A DNA stretch of 64,000 nt from Trachelipus rathkii. Taxonomy: Eukaryota; Arthropoda; Malacostraca; Isopoda; Trachelipodidae. Location of the stretch: contig JABUQX010027655.1 in NCBI GenBank assembly GCA_015478945.1, positions 1-64,000 on the forward strand. Reading direction: 5' to 3'. A program made the translations under genes and the position numbers. Shown here one piece after another: positions 53,701 through 64,000 of the stretch. The notes beneath the pieces are model-generated. The model was not told the origin of the DNA, made no database searches, and was given only the letters and a program-made list of their open reading frames with translations. Within the stretch, counting starts at the first letter, position 1. Each line of letters begins with the position of its first letter.

Positions 53701-54132
53701 TGCTTATTTTATAATATTGTAGTGGTTTCTGTAACGAAGCCATCGGATAATCCTACCTTTCCCTACACATGTCTTGTTTACCGATGTGAGGAGTGCTTCA
53801 CACGTGATGACTACTTCAACAGCAGAAAGAGCCACATATGACACGAGGACAATCCGCACGCAATGTTTCAGAGTTCACCAGGCGAAACTCTTACCGTAAA
53901 CATCTGTGGTGAATTCTTGTGGATTATTCTGCAGGACCTGCATCCACTTCCCACCACCCGTTTGGATGCGACCTGCGGTGCCGCAACTACTCCAGAATCA
54001 TGCTCTGCAGCTCATAGACGAAATACCTCTTGCGACCCGCCAGTAGACATGGGGCCTTTTAACATGATGGCGCTCCCAGCGCACTTCATGCACCCCAAGT
54101 TACGCGAGCATCCTGAACAGATCTACCATTGA
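53701..54132 (+). other. Unidentified ORF with one stop and a Cys/His motif
   Basis: An open frame of about 144 codons interrupted once, by a TGA near 53839. It is preceded by a possible acceptor (AATATTGTAG at 53722). It contains YRCEECFTRDDYFNSRKSH, spaced like a damaged C2H2 finger. Higher GC than its surroundings. I do not recognise a family. It could be a host exon, an unknown element's coding part, or chance. Confidence 0.3.
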
Positions 54133-54750
54133 CAAATGGACTGTAGAGAGAGGGGACCCTGTTGCGTGGCCTGGGCCAAGATTCGCCCGACTTCCACCCT
54201 CCCCTAGGATTATCTCCTTTGGGGGCATGTGAAGACGTGCTTTTGTGCCATTAACCAGTCAACACAAGAGAGGAACTGATTCTGCGAATATTAACACTGC
54301 GTTGATTACAAATTCAGACACATGAGGGCAACTGTTTGTAGAGTCCGACCAGGCAATCTGGCACAGCGATCTGTAACAAATGTAATCAGGTTACAGCGGC
54401 AGTCACTTTGAACACCTAAAATTTTCCCAAATGAAATCAATTTCATAACAAGCTACCATTGTTTGCCTTACAACCTCGCGTCAAAACGCATACGTTGTTC
54501 TAACAAAATACCCTTAGTGTTACCTCTATAAACCCTCGGAGTACACACAGATGTACCCACGCACACATACATAACATCAGAAATACCCAAAAATCTCCGG
54601 TTACGAGGTAACGACGCGTCAAACAACCTCACGTGGTTTACCTTACATTCATCCGTAACTTGAAAGAAGAGTCATACAAACATAGCTATTAACAATAAAT
54701 GTTCCTTATCGTTTGCTCTATCAGCCCTCTGGGTTTGTCGCAGAGTTTTA
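54133..54750. other. Unassigned, no gene seen
   Basis: Mixed composition with CT-rich and GT-rich stretches, no ORF of note and no match to other elements in the window. Confidence 0.45.
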
Positions 54751-54819
54751 TAGGCCTATAATATATTATATATATTATATATCATATATATATAATATAT
54801 ATATATAGATATACTCATA

Positions 54820-54851
<32 letters not shown>

Positions 54852-55125
54852 CTAATATATTATATATATATATATATACTATATATATATTATTATATAT
54901 AGATTTATATATATATATATATACTATATATACTATATATATATAGTATACTATATATATAATAATATATCACCTACTATATATATACTATATATATATA
55001 TAGACGATATATATATTACTTTTTTTAAATTTTTATAATAATACTACTATAATATACAGTCATACTATATATATATATATACTATATATACTATATACTA
55101 TATACTATACCTATATATTATATAC

Positions 55126-55156
<31 letters not shown>

Positions 55157-55186
55157 CTTATATAATATCATGTATATATATATAAA
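54751..55186. repeat. Degenerate AT-rich simple sequence
   Basis: TATA and ACTATATA words with frequent point interruptions, nearly free of C and G. An eroded (TA)n array. Confidence 0.85.
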
Positions 55187-55684
55187 ATGACACTGGCAGG
55201 AGTGCTGGGAAGTTATATTCTTTATGTTCCCACCTTCAAACAGTGTTATGAGGTTCCTTTTCCTGTTCTTCACTGCACCGCTAGTATGATGGCGTTTCTT
55301 TTGACCAGCCCTTCCGTATTAGACCTTTCCCCTGCCGTATCCTCCTTCGCTCAACAACGTAACATGAGGACCTGATATTAGATGCTGATTGACAACAGCG
55401 AGGCTGATGAACCGTCAATCAATTATTTATAATTCCTTTTTTTAAAATTTATTTCCATAGGTGATAAAGATGGACCAGTCCATCTGCCGTTGACCCTGCC
55501 TGTGAGGAGTAATTCTATCTGTTTCAGTTATAGGAAAACATTCCGCGTAATAATTCAATTTATTAATTCTTTGTTTACCAAATTTCATTTTACCTGAAGC
55601 TCTTGTACACGTCAACAACTAAATTCAGTTCTTTACATTCAAAACTTTAAAAAGCACGCCAACGCGATATGAGTAAAGAAATGG
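55187..55684. other. Unassigned with short ORF
   Basis: A 62-codon ORF (55187-55375) has no recognisable motif, and the rest is AT-rich. No support for a gene. Confidence 0.4.
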
Positions 55685-56035
55685 TGGGAACCAAAGATTT
55701 TTTTCAAATCACTCCTTCCCACACGAAACTATTTACTCAAATCACTCCTTCACACGAAATATTTACTCAAACAGTATACAAAATATGATATCAAATGCTG
55801 CTAAATATAATATTATACTAAAATTTACACGATATATTACATATTACGATGGAAAGTCATTTCAATTCGAACTACAATTCATTTTACTCCTACTAAAATA
55901 GATAAAATATGTTCTTTCTTAACGACGGTTTTCTTTAATTTGGTTAGGGAAGAGGGAAAATGTTTCATAGGTGACTACTAGAGTTATAGAAAATATATTT
56001 TATTGGTAACTCTACAGAAAACACTCTTCTTTAAA
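55685..56035. repeat. Diverged direct repeat, left copy
   Basis: Shares blocks in the same order with 58150-58460: ACCAAAGATTTTTT, ATGTTCTTTCTTAACGACGG (TAAACGACGG in the right copy), GGTTA, GAAAATATATTTTAT and the CTCTTCTTTA end. A separate short duplication, CAAATCACTCC, occurs inside it at about 55705-55760. The two copies flank 2.1 kb and could be old LTRs or two copies of an unknown repeat. Confidence 0.5.
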
Positions 56036-56851
56036 CAATTCAATTGTTCCAATATATATCACTTTCGACCCCAAATGCAGAGAGAATTTTTACACTAAAT
56101 TAATTTTTATACACTTATTTCGCTTAATATATTTTTTTAGAAAGCACTATTGGTCTTGCTGCTCAGTATATTAGTTGGTCTTCATGGAAGGCGAATAAAC
56201 ATCCGAATAATAAATCATCTATAAAGAATTACCAGCCGTTAAAGGAACGAATCACGAAGAAGAATAATGTGTGAATGAAGATAATACAGTATCAGTGGTA
56301 TAAGATCCTCCATTGTAATAGACACCTCACTAGTTGAAATTAATTCCTCTCCATTCCTCTAAGAAAACCAATATATGCATGCAACAGTAGTGGTATGTAT
56401 TCTGTCATTTTATTGTGCGTACTACTAAATATATTCTGATGGTGATTAACTTCTTCAGGTTATCCATCCATGGTATCCATCCAACTGTGGTATGAAGAGT
56501 CAATTGGTTAAGACGTTATACCATATATATGGATGATTCTTTCTAATATTTAAGCCACAGCTGAAGAGTTAAAATGGAGGTTCATTTGAAGATATAATCG
56601 TGGAATCATTCCGTAGAAAGAGTGGTTATTTGTCTTTGTGTCGACGAAACTAGTCAAATTAAACTGAGGTTGGTAGGAAAGGGTATCAACAGAGTGACTA
56701 ATTTTCCTGTCTCTAACGATATGCGTGTTGATTGAAATTTCTTCATCATTATGATATTTTGAAATTGGACTAAGTGTCGATGGAAATAGCCATTTTAAAC
56801 TGATGCTGGGAGGCCTGGGAGTAACGGAATTACTTGTTCCTGTCTTCACCA
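56036..56851. other. Unassigned, contains older repeat units
   Basis: No recognisable gene. From about 56640 it includes two diverged relatives of the 106-bp tandem unit that follows (AAACTGAGGTTGGTAGG and AAACTGATGCTGGGAGG blocks). Confidence 0.4.
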
Positions 56852-57063
56852 GTCTGCTCATTGCATGAAGATTTTCCTTGGTGTGACATCTTTAAGTTGT
56901 GAAGAGATGACGGAATCAGCCAGGTTATACTAAGGTTGGTAGACACGAGTATTAACAGTCTGCTTGTTGCTTGAAGATTTTCCTTGGTGTGATATCCTGA
57001 AGCTGTGAAGAGATGACGGAATCAGCCATGCTATACTGAGGTTGGTAGGCATGAGTATTAATA
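56852..57063. repeat. 106-bp tandem repeat, two close copies
   Basis: Unit 1 (56852-56957) and unit 2 (56958-57063) differ at about 12 positions and share GAAGATTTTCCTTGGTGTGA and GAGATGACGGAATCAGCCA. Two older relatives lie upstream and part of a third copy may continue to about 57100. Because 106 is not a multiple of 3 the array cannot keep a reading frame, so the ORFs across it are by-products. Confidence 0.87.
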
Positions 57064-58149
57064 GGGTGAATGATGGTCGCGTCATCACTGATCTGCATGC
57101 TCCTGGAGTTTTCTTCTTAGATTTGGTCTTCTGCTGGAAACTGCTACTATTTGTTGTCCACTTCCTATCCCAGAGAGACCAACTTTGCAGTAGAACTAGA
57201 GCAGTTCGTCTGATCTTCTTCTTTGAATCTTCCTCTCCGTGACGAAAACCTTTTTAATACGTTGGTGACTTACGAAAGCATTCTTTAAGAGTTGTTCTCG
57301 AAGGCGATGATTATATCTGCTCATCCACCTATCTCTCGCCTAAGGAGGCAAAACTGCGCAGCCTATCGGGACCGGTGGCATCTTTCTTAAGAATAAGTGG
57401 GTGTGTACTTCCTCTTGCGGTCTGAATAAAGCGCGGAGTTGCCGTTATTTGCTTTACCGTAGGGAGAGACCTCTGCTTCTGTCACGGTACTGAGAGGAGA
57501 CTGCTGCTTGATTAACGATCGGATAGGGTGTATCTGAACTATACCAGGAATCATGCTACAGAAGCAGGAGGGGACTTAAATTTTACAGGTCAACTATATT
57601 AAAAGGGAGCAGAGTGCTGGAAGAGATTATTTTTTTCTCCTCTATTTCATCAAAATGTTGTTGAATGAGGTTTTTGTGAATGTATTGCTGTGGATGTTGA
57701 TGGTGTTCATTGAAGAAGTTAACTTTAATTTTGGGCGAGGTGAGGAACTAAAGTAACATACAGGGTATCGAAGTATCACTTTATCTGCCAGAAAGCTAGA
57801 AACAAGTCTTAGTCACAAAGTACAAGAAGCTAATGTGAGACAACGCTTGATTGTATTCATTTGAGGCTATTTGAACAGAATCAACCAAGAAAAATGTCTA
57901 TAAACCGTTATTTCTCTAAACTTATTTCTCAGGAGGAAGGTAAAACTCAGTTTTGGTTCTGATAGTTTTTTATTAAATAATCAATTCAGTTAAAGAAAAA
58001 CCTTCGCTGACTTATTGAAGTGAATTAATGAAAATCGATTTATATTTTTATTAGAATTTTATTTATCGGAATTATTTTTGATACCTAACTATATTCAATT
58101 TCGAAAGTGTGTACAAAAGAACCTGGAGAATGACTCAAATGCTATCACC
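57064..58149. other. Unassigned, no gene seen
   Basis: AT-rich DNA flanked by the tandem repeat and the second direct repeat. The short ORF at 57042-57242 has no motif. If the flanking direct repeats are LTRs this would be the interior of a decayed element, but no gag or pol residue is readable. Confidence 0.4.
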
Positions 58150-58460
58150 AAAAGATTTTTTAAAAATCCACTATAAGAGTTTTTCACAAACAATATAAGA
58201 ATGGATATATCAACAGAGGTTAAAATATAAATATATACAGCTGGCAAATAACATTCTTATGCAGAATAGGAAAATCAGTTTAATCGAGCCACTATAGCGA
58301 ATTACTCTTACTTTAAATCGAAAAAATGTTCTTTCTAAACGACGGATTTCGTTATTTTGGTTACATAAAGTGATAAAGGTTTATGGTCGCCTCCCTGGAT
58401 TATATATTGAAATATATAGTTTATTCAGGTAACATACTCAACCCTCTTCTTTTTTACAAT
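58150..58460. repeat. Diverged direct repeat, right copy
   Basis: Counterpart of 55685-56035, same orientation. Clearest block: ATGTTCTTTCTAAACGACGG followed by a GGTTA and CTCTTCTTTTTTA at the end. Confidence 0.5.
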
Positions 58461-58785
58461 AAAAATGCTTAATATATATATTACATACTATATATAATTT
58501 ATTATATATACATAAACTAATAATACTATAAATAATACTATACGTATATAATTAAATATTCTATATATAACTATATATATTAATTAATATAATATATATA
58601 TATAATATTTAATAATATATATATATATATATATTACATACATATATTATAATATATTAATAAATATATAGTATTAATATATATAAATAATAAATATAAT
58701 ATATATAATATAATAATAAAAATATAATATAATATAGTATATAATATTTAATATCTATATTAATTATGATAATATATATATTTCT
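58461..58785. repeat. Degenerate AT-rich simple sequence
   Basis: TATATA, TAATA and AATATA words only. Confidence 0.85.
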
Positions 58786-59600
58786 TGTGATGGTGCGCAG
58801 CCATCTATGGTACACCCTGCGCCAACTTACATTTAGGATCGACGAGCACCGGGGATGTTTCTATCTACGGACCAAACAACTATTCTCTGTTCCCAGCCCA
58901 ACTCCCCATGGCAGAGATCATTTCAACATAATCACCCTTCTTAATTATCCCATTTCAATCATACTCACCACAACAACCGATACAACAACCTACATATTTT
59001 TTGAGAATCTTAAGTACTGTCATCTCATAAGCAGTGGTCCTTTAAATCTACAAATTCTATGCAAGCTCGATTTTGGTTGGCTCAACTATTCTTCAACTTG
59101 ATTAAGTAAGTTTAATTTTACTTACTTTAGTGTTATCTGCCTGACTATTGATTGAATATATTAGCTTATAAAATTACAGATTATGTTTGGGGTTAATGAA
59201 ACATCAATTATTTTAACTGTTTATTAATTATTTTTTGCAATCATTTTTAATTAATTTATAATTTATTTGATTTTTTTTTTATTTTATTTATTTTGAGTTT
59301 AGTTTTGTTTTATTCTGAATTTATATGTTAAATTGCTTAATGTATTTGTTATTGCATCCATGATATAATATTGTCAATTTTAGTAAATTCCTTTACATTA
59401 GTTTGCGCTGTTTAGTTTATACTTAAAACCCATTTAATTAACATATTATATACAATTAATTTTATTATTATATATTATTATTATCTCTAATATTATTATT
59501 ATAATTATTATATATTATGATCTAATTAATCTATATTATTAATTATTATTATCTATCATTATTATGCTATTTATTATTTATGTAGGTGGCAATGTTATTT
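58786..59600 (+). other. Unique block, possible PLE leader, then AT-rich DNA
   Basis: A GC-richer island at 58786-59100 (ORF of 111 codons, no motif recognised) followed by AT-rich DNA up to the hammerhead-like motif. The island and the motif together resemble the termini of a PLE whose coding part is lost, but this is a guess. Confidence 0.3.
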
Positions 59601-59632
59601 GTTAATGTTATTTATATGTTTAGATAGTTTTT

Positions 59633-59668
59633 CTCCTGAGGATGGGAACAGCTTGTTTCCAAAACGTT
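59633..59668 (+). other. Hammerhead-ribozyme-like stem
   Basis: CTGAGGAT, then a six-pair stem GGGAAC/GTTTCC (one G-T pair) around AGCTT, then AAAACGTT. It is one or two substitutions from the hammerhead core CUGANGA...GAAAC. Of the three candidates this one keeps CTGA-GA best. Third candidate in the window. Confidence 0.5.
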
Positions 59669-59690
59669 GATTAAAGTATTACGGTTTGGG

Positions 59691-60800
59691 AATATTAAAG
59701 AAAAGGAAATGACTTTTTTTAATATATATATAAAAACTACCTTATAAATATATAAGTAAACTAAGATATAATATAAACACAAATGTATCAAATAATACCT
59801 AATATACTAAAAAATATAATAAACGAATATAAAATATTATATTTCTATAATATAATAATATACATATATAATAAAACAAATAAATAATATATTAAAAATA
59901 TATATCAATTTACTTACTAAATAAATATATAAATATCTAAAAATTATAAATTATAGATACTTACATATAATATGCATTTATACTATATATATGAATAATA
60001 TATAATATTAATAATATACTATATATATTAATATATAATATAATAAATATTTCCATATAATATATATATATATCATACATATATATATATACCTATTTAA
60101 TATTGATGTATATAAATACATACTCATATACATATAATATATTAATAATATATATATATATTCATATTATTATATATTAACTAATATATATCTATATAAT
60201 AATACATAATATAATTACTAATAATAATAATAATATAAAATAAATAATATAATACTATATATTAAATACTATAAATATATAATATATAATAATTAATATT
60301 TAAAAACTTAATATATAATACTATACATATATAAATATAATAACCCCTAATAATCCACCCTCTGATTTATGTTCTTTGAAAAAGATAGAAGTTTAGCTTT
60401 TTTTCCTATAATATATATAAATCATAATATTTATTATATATATATAAATCTAAATATTAAACAATACATAAAATAAAGTATAAACACAAGCTCCTCATCC
60501 TAAAATCATATATAATATATTATATTAATAATCATCATAACCCTATATAAATATAACAATAATATAATATCATAATATACCTAATATAATAATATAATAA
60601 TATGTATATGAAATATAAACTTAATAATAAAAACTATAATATAACGATTTATCTATATATAATTAAAATATTATATAAATTTGTAAAACATAATATATAT
60701 AATAAATTATATAATATATATAAGGGCGATAGATTATTTTTTTTTTTTTTAAGAACATTTAATAATCTAAACATATTCTTGTTCTATTATACAATTTTAC
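59691..60800. repeat. Degenerate AT-rich simple sequence
   Basis: 1.1 kb of A/T words with about one C or G in ten bases. No gene; the 67-codon ORF at 60602 is composition driven. Confidence 0.85.
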
Positions 60801-60984
60801 GGTGAAAGAGCATGCTCCAATTAAATGGATGGGCTTTTCGAACCACTTAAATCTATAATAGAATTTGCATGAAATGTTTATTTTTTTTTTAGTATTACCT
60901 CAGTAAACACAAGAATACCGTCAAAAAAAGAATATTCTTAAACATGCACTATACGCTACGGCCTAATAGGTTAGAATTTTCGAT
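60801..60984. other. Spacer, nothing recognised
   Basis: About 180 bp before the next LINE-A fragment. No motif. Confidence 0.45.
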
Positions 60985-62145
60985 GAAGGAAGAAGGATAA
61001 TGGTGTGTAAGTAATGCTTCTATTACAACACAAAGCGTATTCGTAAGTATGCTTAGGAGTTGGTGTAGGTAGAAGAATAGTAATGAAAGTGAAAGTTAAA
61101 AGTGAAAAGCTATGATGATTTTGTGCTGTAGTGAATAAAGAGAGATGATATGAAGTAAATAATGTGAATTGGATGTAAATCAGATGGGTGATTAGGAATG
61201 TAATAATATCGCGAATTATTATGTGTATACATGTAAATATAAGTCAGGTGGGGCTTGGATGAGGAGGAAGGTGATACGGAAGGAAGTGTATAAATTTATG
61301 TTAAAATAACAAGTGCAACAAAACACAACAGTAATACGGAGATAAGTATTCTAGAACGACAGTCCAGATAAATTCAGACAATTGATGCGAAGAGAAAGTT
61401 AGAACTGAACAATTGGGAAGCAAAATGAATAAACATTTGTATAGAGAATGCAAAGGACAATGGGAATGTTGCCAAAGTAGGAAGTAGAAGTATTAAAACG
61501 TATGTAAAAAATAAAAGAAAAGGTATAAAAGCCGATATAAACGGTAAAAGAAGCGTAAAGGGTGAAATGATATCAAAGCCAATGAGAATTTAGAAGAAGC
61601 ATGTTGTAGAAATTATTAAAGAGAAAGAGGAGAAAACTAAAAGGTGACATAAAGATAGGAGAAAGTAGAGGTAAAAGTGAACAGTTTGGAAGGAGGTAGA
61701 ATGTAGATTACAGGGAAATAGGAAGCTCTTCTGGAAGGAACCCCGAAAGGTTAAGAATGAGAACAAGGGGAACTTGCTAAGAATAATGAATAGGGATGGT
61801 GCTATTGTAAATGATGAAATCGGAATATAAAATAGGATAGTGTGAAGAAAAAGATACGCTCGAGTGAGATTAGTATTTAAAATAGCTGAAAAGAGTATGC
61901 AGAGTAGTATGAAAAAATGGCGAATACAAAAATGGGTTTAAGAGTATGCGAGAAGGATAGGTATCTTTAAGGACATGAGCGTCAATTGCAGAAGAAGGTG
62001 AATGAGATAGAAGTGAGAAGTTGAGAGGTAAATTTTCTCCAATTAGTTTGGAGCTGAACCATGATCAGAGAACGGAGAGGGAGATGTGATTGATTGGATT
62101 TAAAGTTGTGTTTATTAAAGCGTTTATGGAGGTTAGTTTGAGAAG
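60985..62145 (+). mobile_element. LINE-A copy A11, decayed internal fragment
   Basis: Follows the order of A7 from the endonuclease end (GCGTATTCGTAAGTATGC, GGTGTAGGTAGA near 61035-61070) through the linker (GTGATACGGAAGGAAGTG; GAACAGTTTGGAAGGAGG; GGAAGCTCTTCTGGAAGGAA near 61720) to the first RT block (GTGATTGATTGGATT, AAAGCGTTTATGGAGG near 62115). Then it stops. No ORF remains. It is the most decayed LINE-A copy here. Confidence 0.82.
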
Positions 62146-62159
62146 AGGTTGTGGAGATC

Positions 62160-62400
62160 GGTTCAATTTTCCGATCTGACTCGAGACTCTATCCAACTCC
62201 GACTCCGACCACAGCAGTCAAATTCAACGACTCCGACTCCGACCTCTGAAAAATTACCGCTCCGACTCCGACTCGACTCGATCCGACTCCGACTCCGCTA
62301 CCGACTCCGACTCCGACTACCAACTCCACCCTCTGAAAAATTACCGACTTTCGACTAACTCCGACGCCGATCCAACCCTCTGAAAATTCAGAACTCCAAC
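62160..62400. repeat. (GACTCC)n hexanucleotide minisatellite
   Basis: GACTCC/CGACTC hexamers broken by a recurring CTCTGAAAAATTACCG spacer (three times), giving a higher-order unit. About 240 bp, starting where LINE-A A11 ends. Confidence 0.92.
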
Positions 62401-62827
62401 TCTACCTACCGAACAGTCAACATAAATCAAGGACTAACTCCATGATTAATTTTCATCACTTTACATAAATAAAAAAAAGGAATGAAATTTTGTAACTTAT
62501 TTTTAACTAACAACAGACAATGATATGCGGCTTACGCAAACTATATATTGTGACTTCATAGATTTTGCATGTGTATTTAAACTGTAAATTCTTCACTATT
62601 AAGAAGTTACGAACAATCAAAAGTCTAGACATTTATTTTCATCATCACAATTTTATAAAATATTATATCTTTTATTACTATAGACTGTCAGCGTAGTAGT
62701 TACCTATGGTAACAATAGGTAACTAACGACGTACAGCAGCGGTTGCTCAATCAGTAGCTCACGCGGGCATACGTCTTGCGTTATATCCGTTTATTTAAAT
62801 TAATTGTTTAGTCAAACTTCATATATT

Positions 62828-62872
<45 letters not shown>

Positions 62873-62934
62873 TAATATATTAATAGATATAATAATATAT
62901 AATATAATAGTTATCTAATATACTATATATATCA
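62401..62934. other. Spacer with a short inverted repeat and a (TA)n run
   Basis: No gene. An inverted repeat AGTTACCTAT/ATAGGTAACT with a 7-base loop lies at 62698-62724, and a (TA)n run at about 62830-62865. Confidence 0.6.
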
Positions 62935-63760
62935 GCTGATCTATGGTTCTTTCTGCCTTTAGGGACTTGAGAGTCTTTTGTGGTAGCGCTTCGAATACCC
63001 AGGCTTTTAAAGAGGTTTATGACCAACGATCGCTACTCTGTTAGCTACCTTCCTTTTGGTTTCCAACTTACTTCGCTTTGCTTACTCTTGGATAGTTTTC
63101 TTTCAGATCGTTCCATATCAGGGTCTGTTGAATGGAGCAACCTCTTTCTCCATTCTGTATTAATTGTAGAGTGTTACTCAGTTTCTTGTATTTACCTCAC
63201 TTATTCCTACTTTTTCATCAAGTTTCGTAGCTGGATTTTATGCGTTACACTCTTATTCTACGATAACTCAACTCCTCCTTCTAATCCATTCATTTCAAGT
63301 GCTCCCTCGTTTGTATCTAGAGTTGCCTCTACGTTACAGTGTTCCGATTAATTCTTGCATCTGTCGGGATTTCAGTAGGTTACTGCAATCTGTGAAATTC
63401 CAATCTTTTAAAAATCACTTCTGTATATTCTCCCTCTCTAAAACAGTTCCGACTTTCCTATCTCTTCGAAGGTTCTCTAGTCTCTCCTGTTAACAAACAT
63501 AACACATTCTTCGGACTGGAATAAATAGTGAATTGTCTTGGACTCATACAAATCAGGTTCAGCATTGGCATGAATTTTTTTCTTTCCTACTCATAATACA
63601 TGCGTTTATACCAGGTCTTATTACGTACCTGTTATGGAATACTTTTCTTCAACATTTGGGGTGGAATCCGGTTCCACCCCCCTTTTGAGAACGGGTTGAG
63701 GCTAAGGTTAAAGAGGCTTATAAGATGTCCCTACTTTCTAGACTCCCTGCATTTTCTCTG
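62935..63760 (+). pseudogene. LINE-B copy B4, RT relic
   Basis: Plus-strand decayed LINE-B RT. FVVALRIPRLLKRF (from VALDISKAFDRV), then SFLSDRSISGSVEW (LSNRSI.VVVDG in better copies), a remnant of the catalytic-loop region near 63230-63270, LSGFQ-type connection and, near 63650, FGVESGSTPLL, equivalent to GGFGSTLLL of copy B2. It is truncated before the C-terminus. Confidence 0.72.
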
Positions 63761-64000
63761 CGAACGATAACGTTTTGCCAATCTTTTTTTTTTAAATATT
63801 ACTTATTTTAAACGATTTTTAATTATTTAAACACAAACGGGGGCAAGGTGCTCGAGAGATGATCTCAGTATCCATCGCACACTCCTTTCGCCCTCGTATA
63901 AAGAGGTGGTCAATAATACCTACATGCATACTTGTGTCATATTGTGAGAACTCAAGGTATTACGTCCGTTGTCGGGACTCCTTTTTCTGAGCACATCGTT
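63761..64000. other. Window end, unassigned
   Basis: Ends with GGGGGCAAGGTGCTCGAG and TTGTGAGAACTCAAGG, which faintly recall the antisense LINE-A 3' UTR, but the similarity is too weak to call. Confidence 0.35.

Noticed and set aside
56550..56861. 103-residue minus-strand ORF as a repeat protein
   Set aside because: It overlaps old units of the 106-bp tandem repeat; the frame is not kept across later units and no family is recognisable.
60602..60805. 67-residue ORF in AT-rich DNA
   Set aside because: Asn/Tyr/Ile/Lys only, as expected from AT-rich sequence; no start context or motif.
62698..62724. Inverted repeat as a regulatory or transposon end
   Set aside because: Only 10 bp per arm and isolated, with no duplication or partner nearby.
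63840..64000. LINE-A 3' end at the window edge
   Set aside because: Only short resemblances (CAAGGTGC, GAGAACTC); too weak to call.

Overview
This window looks like arthropod nuclear DNA, and a decapod crustacean is my best guess. It is AT-rich, saturated with (TA)n and (ATT)n microsatellites, and almost wholly built from decayed transposable elements nested in one another. The host guess is inference: the commonest LINE resembles, from memory, families abundant in crab and shrimp genomes. I see no rRNA gene, functional tRNA gene, CRISPR array or bacterial-style operon.

Layout. 0-6 kb: an antisense LINE-A 3' end is split by a complete 3.4-kb hAT transposon (8-bp target duplication, spliced but broken transposase). 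It is followed by a second, ZMYM1-like hAT relic that is itself split by a 320-bp hAT MITE. 6-14 kb: LINE-A copies (RTE-like, one APE-RT ORF), a Jockey-like C-terminus and a LINE-B relic. 14-17.5 kb: an antisense Penelope-like element (PLE) carrying a tRNA-derived SINE, then a LINE-B 3' half. 17.5-22.7 kb: LINE-C (ORF1 plus endonuclease, RT and RNase H). 22.9-28.5 kb: two more LINE-A copies, one close to full length. 28.7-45 kb: PLE 3' ends, a copia relic, a long LINE-B with a SINE inside it and three more LINE-A pieces all lie within the introns of what appears to be a real host gene. 45-53.4 kb: a mariner relic, a cryptically simple tract and a long Ty3/gypsy relic. 53.4-64 kb: mostly AT-rich low-complexity DNA with a tandem 106-bp repeat, a possible PLE relic, a LINE-A fragment, a (GACTCC)n tract and a LINE-B fragment.

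The host gene (29157-45063, plus strand) has five exons with matching splice phases, open frames and good splice sites. They encode Unkempt-type CCCH zinc fingers followed by a helical region I do not recognise. Two or three further 3' exons are less certain. Its introns hold most of the transposons, and the first visible acceptor lies directly against an (ATT)n tract that follows a PLE 3' end.

Three relationships between elements stand out. The SINE and LINE-B share a 3' end, which fits a SINE mobilised by that LINE's machinery. LINE-A and PLE 3' ends repeatedly run straight into (AT)n or (ATT)n arrays, so retroelement tails may have seeded many of the microsatellites. PLE 3' regions, and a third locus with no recognisable PLE coding, carry hammerhead-ribozyme-like stem motifs. 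Nearly all transposon ORFs are broken by stops and indels, so the window is a graveyard with at most one host gene.
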